Shown piece after piece: positions 58,569-64,000 of a DNA stretch of 64,000 nt. The position numbers and the translations under genes were made by a program. The stretch's first letter is position 1. Each line of letters begins with the position of its first letter. Under the pieces are notes generated by a model. The model was not told where the DNA came from. It made no database searches and was given only the letters and a program-made list of their open reading frames with translations. Origin of the DNA: JBCBSZ01 sp039185015 (GTDB lineage Bacteria; Actinomycetota; Acidimicrobiia; Acidimicrobiales; Poriferisodalaceae); contig JBCDAU010000030.1 in NCBI GenBank assembly GCA_039185015.1, forward strand, positions 1-64,000, read 5' to 3'.

Positions 58569-60152
58569 TCAGCCGAGGCCGAGCGTCTCGATCGCTGACG
58601 CCGGCAGGAGGAGCCCATCGATGACGTGGGCGATCCCGTTGTCGGCGGCGATGTCGGCGACGGCGACGGTTGCCTGTCCGTCGTTCAGGACGACGGTGTC
58701 GCCGTCGACGGTGACCGTGATCTCGTCGCCGAGGAGCGTGGTGATCGAGCCGGCGGCGATGATGTCCTCGGCGGTGAGCGCCTCGGTGGTCACGTGGTAC
58801 TGCAGGACACTGTCGAGCAGCTCCGGGTCGGCCTGGAGCGCCCCGACCACCGCCGGGTCGGCGGCGGCGAGGCTGTCGTCGCTCGGCAGGAACGCCGTCA
58901 CCGGACCGTCGCCGGTCACGGCGTCGTTGAACGCAGGGGAGAAGGCGGCGAAGTTGCTCAGCAGGGTCGAACCACCCGAGGCGCCGGCTGCGAGCGCGTT
59001 GCCACCGCCGGTCGCGGTCTCGCCACCCCCATCGGCGCCCGGCGCGACGGCGGCGATCGCCGAGAGGTAGTCCCGCAGGCCCCAGCTGATCGACAGTGGC
59101 GACGGGTTCGCCGCAGCGGCGAACGGATCGCCGGCGCCCTCGAGCACGACGACGTTGCCGTTGGCGAAGGGCTCGAGCGTCGACAGCAGCGGATCCTCGG
59201 CCAGCGCGGCCGCCGTGTCGGCGCCCCCGTAGGTGATGACGATGTCCACGTCGGAGAGGAGGTCGGCTTGCTCTGCGCTCACGCTGCCGAAGAAGTCCTC
59301 GCTCGCCGCCGAGGACTCGGCGACGTACTCGGGCACGGCGAAGCCGAGCCGCTCGAGGAACTTCGGCCGGGTGTCGACCGAGCTGTAGAAGCCGATCTCG
59401 CTGGTGTCGGCCTCGCTCACGAAGCTGAACAGGATGGTCTGGTCGGCGAGCTCGGGGAACTCGGCGAAGGTCGACGCGATCTCGTCGTTGAGGTCGGCCA
59501 CGAGCTGCTCGCCCTCGGCCTCGAGCCCGATGGCCCGCGAGTTCATCAGGATCATCTCGTCCCAGGGGGTGCCCCAGGCGAAGTCCGGGTAGGCGACCAC
59601 CGGTGCGATCTGGGTGAGCGTGTCGTAGTCCTCCTGGGTCAGACCCGAGTAGGAGGCGAGGATGACGTCGGGTCCGGCGTCGGCGATCGTCTCGAAGTCG
59701 ATGCCGTCGGTGCCGTCGTAGAGCTCGGGGGTCTCGGCGCCGAGCTCCTCGAGCTGCTCCTCGACCCAGGGCAGGACGCCGTCCCCGTCGTCGTCACCCC
59801 ATGCCTGGAACTCCATGACGACCGGGACGACCCCGAGGGCGAGCGGCACCTCGTGGTTCGCCCACGCGACCGTGGCGATGCGCTCGGGCTGGGACTCGAT
59901 GACGGTCTCGCCGAAGGCGTGGCTGATCGTGACCGGGAACGCCTCGTCGGCCATCTCCGACGAGGATCCCGATGCCTCGTCGGCCGGTTCGGAGGCGGAG
60001 GCCTCGTCTGCCGGTTCCGAAGCGGAGGCCGAGGACGAGCCGGACTCGGATCCGGAGCCCGAGCTGTCGTCGGAGGAGTCGTCGCTCCCGCACGCGGCAG
60101 CGAGCAGCGTGATCGCGACGAGCAGGGCGAGCACGCGCAGCAGTCGTTGCAT
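58569..60152 (-). CDS. Siderophore-binding lipoprotein fused to a fasciclin (FAS1) domain
   Basis: A 527-residue lipoprotein, lipobox LAAAC (Cys21), with a Ser/Glu/Ala-rich linker to about residue 72. Residues about 75-370 are a FecB-type binding fold (HAFGETVIESQPERIATVAWANHEVPLALGVVPV, YDTLTQIAPVVAYPDF). A Gly-rich linker (about 370-388) leads to a FAS1 domain (about 388-525): GPVTAFLPSDDSL (H1), LQYHVTTEALTAEDI and NGIAHVIDGLLLPAS (H2 with the YH motif). Binding proteins of this family normally end at the second lobe, so the fusion is unusual. The ATG follows GGAAAGGA. Confidence 0.9.
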   Translation of the reverse strand: MQRLLRVLALLVAITLLAAACGSDDSSDDSSGSGSESGSSSASASEPADEASASEPADEASGSSSEMADEAFPVTISHAFGETVIESQPERIATVAWANHEVPLALGVVPVVMEFQAWGDDDGDGVLPWVEEQLEELGAETPELYDGTDGIDFETIADAGPDVILASYSGLTQEDYDTLTQIAPVVAYPDFAWGTPWDEMILMNSRAIGLEAEGEQLVADLNDEIASTFAEFPELADQTILFSFVSEADTSEIGFYSSVDTRPKFLERLGFAVPEYVAESSAASEDFFGSVSAEQADLLSDVDIVITYGGADTAAALAEDPLLSTLEPFANGNVVVLEGAGDPFAAAANPSPLSISWGLRDYLSAIAAVAPGADGGGETATGGGNALAAGASGGSTLLSNFAAFSPAFNDAVTGDGPVTAFLPSDDSLAAADPAVVGALQADPELLDSVLQYHVTTEALTAEDIIAAGSITTLLGDEITVTVDGDTVVLNDGQATVAVADIAADNGIAHVIDGLLLPASAIETLGLG

Positions 60153-60221
60153 CGAAGGTGTCCTTTCCGGCCGGACTCGCACGGTGCGAGGTCGGGAAGT
60201 GGCCGGCGACATGTCTACTCA

Positions 60222-60240
60222 TTAGGCACGCTGAACACAA
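60222..60240. promoter_or_regulatory. Possible iron box TTAGGCACGCTGAACACAA
   Basis: About 11 of 19 bases fit the DtxR/IdeR palindrome, with a TTAGG half and AAC-N2-AA half. It lies 70 bp upstream of the binding-protein start on the minus strand. The rest of the 227-bp gap carries the hairpin at 60335. Confidence 0.45.
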
Positions 60241-60334
60241 TGCGAAGGTCGTACTGAACAACGGTGTGGTCGTCCGCGGGTGAGCGTCACCGCAGCCTGC
60301 CCTGCGACCTCGGGCAGCTCGCCTGCTCCGCGTT

Positions 60335-60368
60335 GACGGCCGTCGACGGCGATCTGTCGAGGGCCGTC
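60335..60368 (-). terminator. Possible hairpin after the Rieske gene
   Basis: GACGGCC and GGCCGTC pair around a 20-base loop that itself pairs weakly (TCGA/TCGA). It lies 12 bp beyond the Rieske oxygenase stop. Confidence 0.4.
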
Positions 60369-60379
60369 GGCGGACGCGC

Positions 60380-61609
60380 TCAGGCCTCGGCGTCGGCGAG
60401 GAGCGGCAGGGGCTCGAGGCCGAGCAGCGAGCGGTAGGTCGAGTGGTAGTGGTGGAGCGCGGGCTCGTTGCGGCCGAAGAGCGAGTGCTCGATCAGGCCG
60501 GACTCGGCCGTGCGTTGCTGGCTCGCCGACATCCAGTAGTCCTCGTCGCGGATGATCTCGGCGAAGCCCTCGGCGATCATGCGGTGCAGCTGGATCTCAT
60601 CCTCGTCGAGGGCGTCGAGGCCGCGCGACCCGGCCCGCTCCTCGAAGTCGTCGGCGGTCACGCCAGGGCGGAGGTAGAAGCTGATCCGCGACACGTGGTG
60701 TCCGGGGCGCTCGGGATCGGGGAAGGCCCGGACGAGGTAGGCCCCGTTGTCGAACGGCATGAGCTGGGCATTGGGGAACAGCCAGTAGACGGGCAGCCCG
60801 GCGACGGTGATGTCCCACTCGGACTCGGGGCGCTGCCGCATCTCGTCGATCGCTCGTCGGGTGAGGATCATGCGGTGGTTGATGCCGAACGTGTCGTAGC
60901 ACTGCACGTTCCCGTGGAAGACGTTGTAGAGCGTGTCCCGGTGGAGCGCGGCGAAGTGGTACGTCTCGCCGAAGGTATCCATGGCGAGCTTCCAGTTGCA
61001 CGCCACGTCGTAGTGGTCGTCATCCAGGAACGTCAGCTCGCCGTAGTTCCATTCGGCGAGCTCGGCCGCGAGGTCGTCGGGGAACATCGAGGCCGGGTCG
61101 ATCTCACCGTCGGGCTCGGGGTGCACGTAGAGCAGGCCGTTCCATTCGAGCGCCGGCAGCTCGACGAGGCTCAGGCACTCCGCATCGACGTCGCCGAAGT
61201 GGTCGCGCTTCGGGAGACCGACGAGCGTGCCGGCGTGGTCGTAGGTCCACGCGTGGAACGGGCAGACGAGCCGACGGGAGGTACCCCGCAGCTCCTCGAC
61301 GAGGACGGCCCCGCGATGGCGACACGAGTTGACGAACGCCCGGAACCGGCCGTCGGCGTCGCGGGTCGCGATCACCGGGACCCCGAAGTCGGCGGTGGTG
61401 ACGAACGACCGGGGCCCGGGCAGGTCGCCGGACAGGCCGACCAGCTGCGGTCGCGTCCTGAAGAACTCGGTCCACTCCCGGGCGGCGAGGTCGGGGTCGG
61501 TGTAGGCGGCGACCGGGTTCTTGCGGAGACCGCCGGCGTCGACGTTCGTCCCCGAGTCGAGGCGGGCGAGCAGTTCCTTGATCAGCCGGACCTGTTCCTC
61601 GTGACGCAT
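60380..61609 (-). CDS. Rieske non-haem iron oxygenase, alpha subunit
   Basis: A 409-residue ring-hydroxylating oxygenase. The Rieske cluster is held by Cys96/His98 (NSCRHRGA) and Cys116/His119 (VCPFHAW). The mononuclear iron site is in DTFGETYHFAALHRD with its His pair, the Asp following later. The ATG at 61609 has GAGGA directly upstream. No beta subunit, ferredoxin or reductase gene is nearby, so it is probably an alpha-only type and partners lie elsewhere. The substrate is unknown; a divergent TetR likely controls it. Confidence 0.9.
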   Translation of the reverse strand: MRHEEQVRLIKELLARLDSGTNVDAGGLRKNPVAAYTDPDLAAREWTEFFRTRPQLVGLSGDLPGPRSFVTTADFGVPVIATRDADGRFRAFVNSCRHRGAVLVEELRGTSRRLVCPFHAWTYDHAGTLVGLPKRDHFGDVDAECLSLVELPALEWNGLLYVHPEPDGEIDPASMFPDDLAAELAEWNYGELTFLDDDHYDVACNWKLAMDTFGETYHFAALHRDTLYNVFHGNVQCYDTFGINHRMILTRRAIDEMRQRPESEWDITVAGLPVYWLFPNAQLMPFDNGAYLVRAFPDPERPGHHVSRISFYLRPGVTADDFEERAGSRGLDALDEDEIQLHRMIAEGFAEIIRDEDYWMSASQQRTAESGLIEHSLFGRNEPALHHYHSTYRSLLGLEPLPLLADAEA

Positions 61610-61619
61610 TCCTCTACTC

Positions 61620-61644
61620 GACTCGAAACTTAGAGTCTTGTCAA
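61620..61644. promoter_or_regulatory. GACTC-N8-GAGTC inverted repeat and TTGACA -35
   Basis: GACTC (61620-61624) and GAGTC (61633-61637) form an inverted repeat between the Rieske and TetR starts. TTGACA on the minus strand (61644-61639) suits a -35 for the Rieske gene. Confidence 0.45.
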
Positions 61645-61674
61645 ACAATTCGGGGCTCGGCCAGACTGGAGTTC

Positions 61675-62340
61675 GTGACGGGGCTGCGCGAGCGCAACAA
61701 GGCGAAGCGGGTGGCGGCGATCCTCGATGCTGCTGTGGAGCTGCTCGGCGAGCATCCCCTGGACGACGTCACGACCGAGCAGATCGCCGCCGTCGCAGAT
61801 GTGTCACCGGCGACCGTCTACAACCTCGTCGGCCCGCGCGACGAGCTGCTCCGTGCGATCGTCGCCCGGGTGGTCGACGACCTCGTCGCAGAGGTGGCTC
61901 GCGCCTCGGCCGGCGATGACGACCCGGTGGCGGTCGCCGAGCTCGTCGTCGAGTGGTCGGTCGGCGCCTTCACGGCCAACTCCCTCGCGTACCGCCGGAT
62001 CGTGGCGGCGGGCCGATCGGTCGGCGCCCGCCGCGACGGCGTGATCGACCCGTCGCAGCTCCAGGTCGCGGCGCTGCGGCGAGCCCGCGAGCTCGGCGTG
62101 CTCCGCGGTGACGTCGACCCGGCCGGGCTCGGGCGCCAGGTCTACCTGTCGTGGATCGGGTCGATGGAGCACTGGGCGGAGGGTCGCCTCGACGACCGCG
62201 GCTTCTCGGTCGCCACACGGCACGGGCTCTTCACGGTGCTCGCTGCGGCCGCCGCCGAACCGCACCGCGAGCGGTTCCTCGCCGAGCTTCGTCGACTGGG
62301 CGTCGAGTTGGAGTCCTGCTGGAGTGCTCCGCCGGGCTAG
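61675..62340 (+). CDS. TetR family transcriptional regulator
   Basis: A 221-residue regulator: REERNKAKR-like LRERNKAKRVAAILDAAVEL opening and DDVTTEQIAAVADVSPATVYNLVGPRDELL as the helix-turn-helix. The start is a GTG. It is divergent from the Rieske oxygenase gene and probably represses it. Its TAG overlaps the stop of the next, opposing TetR gene (CTAG). Confidence 0.9.
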   Translation: MTGLRERNKAKRVAAILDAAVELLGEHPLDDVTTEQIAAVADVSPATVYNLVGPRDELLRAIVARVVDDLVAEVARASAGDDDPVAVAELVVEWSVGAFTANSLAYRRIVAAGRSVGARRDGVIDPSQLQVAALRRARELGVLRGDVDPAGLGRQVYLSWIGSMEHWAEGRLDDRGFSVATRHGLFTVLAAAAAEPHRERFLAELRRLGVELESCWSAPPG

Positions 62341-62960
62341 CCGGGCATCTCCCCGGCCGACGCGTTCGATTCGACGAGGGCTGCCGTCGCCTCGGCGAGC
62401 GCACGGAGCCGCGTGCGGTAGATCCTCGGCGTCGGGGCGTCGTGCTTGAGGCCCAGTGAGCCGAGCTCGAGCAGCTCGGCAGCACGCCGGGCGAGGCTCC
62501 GGTCGCCGTCGGCGATGTCCTCCAGCGCCGACTCGAGCGCTCGGCGGCGATCGGCATGGGATCGGTCGGCGACGTCCTGGGCCGCGTCGCCCCTCGCCTC
62601 GATCAGCTCGTCCCCGTGGGCACTGCCGAGCAGCGGACCGATCACGTCACCGCGGCAGCGTTGCAGGTAGCCGTCGAGTCGCTCGGCGAGCGTGCCCGTC
62701 CCCTCGAGGACGTCGAGCGCCGCCCGGTTGGTCCGGTCGAAGATCTCCTCCAAGGCGGAGCGGAAGATGTCCTCTCGGTTGGCGAAGTGCTGGTACAGCG
62801 CCGGACGCGAGAGGCCTGCCGCATCGGCGATGGCGGCCATCGACGTCGCCCGATATCCCCGCTCGGCGAAGAGGCCCATCGCCACGGAGCGCACGTTCGC
62901 CAGGCGCGCCTCGAGGTCTGCCGGCGGAAGAGGAGCGGGCACGCGGACATGTTGACACAT
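62337..62960 (-). CDS. TetR family transcriptional regulator
   Basis: A 207-residue regulator: RSVAMGLFAERGYRATSMAAIADAAGLSRPALYQHFANREDIFRSAL is the DNA-binding domain. It is divergent from an SDR gene; the 80-bp gap holds three TGTGT-N-GACA-like elements that may be its operator. It shares the CTAG stop overlap with the preceding TetR. Confidence 0.9.
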   Translation of the reverse strand: MCQHVRVPAPLPPADLEARLANVRSVAMGLFAERGYRATSMAAIADAAGLSRPALYQHFANREDIFRSALEEIFDRTNRAALDVLEGTGTLAERLDGYLQRCRGDVIGPLLGSAHGDELIEARGDAAQDVADRSHADRRRALESALEDIADGDRSLARRAAELLELGSLGLKHDAPTPRIYRTRLRALAEATAALVESNASAGEMPG

Positions 62961-63014
62961 CGCCGACGAATCGTCAGGATGTGTGCTGACATTCCTGCTG
63001 CAGTGTGTCAGGAC
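62949..63014. promoter_or_regulatory. Three TGTGT..GACA-like elements between divergent genes
   Basis: TGTGTGCTGACA and TGTGTCAGGACA occur on the plus strand (about 62981-63014), and TGTGTCAACA on the minus strand (about 62949-62958). They are candidate TetR sites; the repeat is imperfect. Confidence 0.35.
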
Positions 63015-63040
63015 AGCTCTCGACCCGGAAGGCCTCGCTC

Positions 63041-63853
63041 ATGCCCACCGTCCTCATCACCGGTTGCTCCAGCGGCATCGGCCGCGCCACGGCGAAGCGC
63101 TTCCAGTCGGCCGGATGGAACGTCGCCGCGACGATGCGCGACCCCGGCGCCGAGACCGAGCTGACCCAGCTGGACGACGTGCTCGTGACCGCTCTCGACG
63201 TCACCGACGCGGACTCGATCGACGCCGCGGTCGCCGCGTCCACCGCGCGCTTCGGCGCGATCGACGTGCTGGTCAACAACGCCGGCTACGGGGCCTACGG
63301 GCCTGTCGAGTCCGTGTCACGAGGCAGCGTCGTCCGGCAGTACGACACGAACGTGATCGGGGTGATCGACACGATGAGAGCGGTCCTCGGGCAGTTCCGC
63401 GAGCGGGGGAGCGGTGTGATCGTGAACGTGTCGTCGATGGGTGGTCGCATCACGTTGCCGCTCGGCGCGCTCTACCACGGCACGAAGTTCGCGATCGAGG
63501 GCATCTCCGAGGCGATGACCTACGAGCTCCGCGCCATCGGGACCAGGATGAAGCTCGTGGAGCCGGGCATCGTGGCCACGGACTTCTCGGGTCGGTCGAT
63601 GGACCTCACCATCGACCCCGAGCACACCCAGTACCAGCCGGTCATCGAGGCCCTCGTCGCAGCCAGGGAGGCTGGAGGTCGCGTCTCGTCCTCGGCCGAG
63701 GACGTCGCCGAGGTGATCTTCGCCGCTGCGACCGACGGGACCGATCAGCTGCGCTACGTCGTCGGGGCAGACGCCGAGGCGTTGATCGCCCTCCGCGCCG
63801 AGCACGACGACGAGACCTACCTGGCCGGCATCCGGGCCAACTTCGGGCTCTGA
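63041..63853 (+). CDS. Short-chain dehydrogenase/reductase
   Basis: A 270-residue SDR: VLITGCSSGIGRATAKRF is the nucleotide loop, NNAGYGAYGPVE the typical class motif, VSSMGGR the catalytic Ser and LYHGTKFAIEG the YxxxK. The ATG at 63041 follows GGAAGG; an earlier GTG at 63005 lies in the operator region. The Gly-rich loop sequence (TGCSSGIG) is common in NADP-dependent oxidoreductases of broad function. It is probably controlled by the divergent TetR. Confidence 0.9.
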   Translation: MPTVLITGCSSGIGRATAKRFQSAGWNVAATMRDPGAETELTQLDDVLVTALDVTDADSIDAAVAASTARFGAIDVLVNNAGYGAYGPVESVSRGSVVRQYDTNVIGVIDTMRAVLGQFRERGSGVIVNVSSMGGRITLPLGALYHGTKFAIEGISEAMTYELRAIGTRMKLVEPGIVATDFSGRSMDLTIDPEHTQYQPVIEALVAAREAGGRVSSSAEDVAEVIFAAATDGTDQLRYVVGADAEALIALRAEHDDETYLAGIRANFGL

Positions 63854-63878
63854 GGCGAGCGCTGGCGCCGGTCCGCCG

Positions 63879-64000
63879 TCAGCTCGCCCAGTCGATGCGG
63901 TACGAGAGGTCGTGTCCGGCGGCAGCCGAGTAGTCCTGGATCGACCTCTTCGCCAGCTTCAGCGTCACGGCCCTCGGGAGCAGACCGCTGACCCGACCGA
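63879..64000 (-). CDS. Unidentified protein, C-terminal 39 residues (cut by window edge)
   Basis: Reading from the right edge, the frame gives LLPRAVTLKLAKRSIQDYSA followed by AAGHDLSYRIDWAS and a TGA at 63879-63881. There are too few residues to assign a family. It ends 25 bp from the SDR stop on the opposite strand. Confidence 0.55.
   Translation of the reverse strand, partial: GRVSGLLPRAVTLKLAKRSIQDYSAAAGHDLSYRIDWAS

Noticed and set aside
53803..60152. A siderophore biosynthesis cluster
   Set aside because: Only uptake genes are present; there is no NRPS, NIS synthetase or ornithine monooxygenase in the window.

Overview
The window is very GC-rich double-stranded DNA with G or C at most third codon positions, genes packed on both strands, many stop/start overlaps (ATGA, GTGA, TGATG), frequent GTG starts and several genes that begin 6-8 bases after a TANNNT -10 hexamer (leaderless promoters). 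Together with a DUF4916 protein, a DUF222/HNH protein, F420-type luciferase-like and split-barrel flavoproteins, five TetR regulators and a Co-type nitrile hydratase, this points to an actinobacterium, most likely a member of the Acidimicrobiia; that placement is inference. It looks like a chromosomal segment of an aerobic heterotroph with a broad catabolic toolkit. I saw no phage, insertion sequence, rRNA or CRISPR array. One tRNA (Leu, anticodon AAG) is present.

Layout. 1-4.3 kb: a cytochrome P450 (cut by the window edge), a SnoaL-like protein and an SDR form an overlapping minus-strand operon; a KstD-like FAD oxidoreductase and a second SDR lie on the plus strand, ending in a clear hairpin. 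4.3-8.2 kb: an operon of HAD 5'-nucleotidase, DUF4916 protein and a possible HX4D acyltransferase, divergent from an acyl-CoA thioesterase. 8.2-9.95 kb: a TIR domain fused to a right-handed beta-helix of ten very regular coils, the best candidate for a little-described immune or signalling protein. 10-12.3 kb: an amidohydrolase, tRNA-Leu and an unknown gene. 12.3-19.7 kb: split-barrel flavoproteins, a carboxymuconolactone-decarboxylase-family protein and an HsaA-like monooxygenase behind an AraC regulator, then an alpha/beta hydrolase, a membrane acyltransferase and a sterol-desaturase-type hydroxylase. 19.8-21.4 kb: cobalt nitrile hydratase alpha, beta and accessory genes.

21.4-28.1 kb: a TetR divergent from a FecB-like lipoprotein, an MFS transporter whose annotated start is probably wrong, a second TetR whose start codon overlaps that of a divergent Tat-exported amine oxidase, and a two-domain lipoprotein. 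28.2-34.2 kb: Nudix, an unknown gene with acetaldehyde dehydrogenase and 4-hydroxy-2-oxovalerate aldolase (meta-cleavage lower pathway), then a MarR regulator with two tandem operators between a small membrane protein and an SDR. 34.2-42.1 kb: an LCM-type methyltransferase, a heterodimeric ABC transporter, an alpha/beta hydrolase, a DUF222/HNH protein behind a likely SOS box, a VOC protein and a GntR/UTRA regulator. 42.1-44.1 kb: trpB-trpA, preceded by a perfect CTAG-centred palindrome that the GntR protein may bind. 44.2-53.8 kb: epoxide-hydrolase-like enzyme, FAD oxidoreductase with an added N-terminal domain, GlcD-like oxidase, TetR with a membrane protein and a CHRD-domain protein, a luciferase-like oxidoreductase, a PhyH dioxygenase and a double split-barrel protein.

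53.8-60.2 kb is a ferric-siderophore uptake operon (binding protein, two FecCD permeases, ATPase) facing a large unknown lipoprotein. The binding protein carries a C-terminal fasciclin domain, an unusual fusion. TTAGG-type elements resembling IdeR/DtxR boxes precede this operon, the double split-barrel gene and, less clearly, the FecB-like gene at 22.2 kb, which suggests one iron-responsive regulon. 60.4-64 kb: a Rieske oxygenase, two TetR regulators, an SDR and the 3' end of an unidentified gene.
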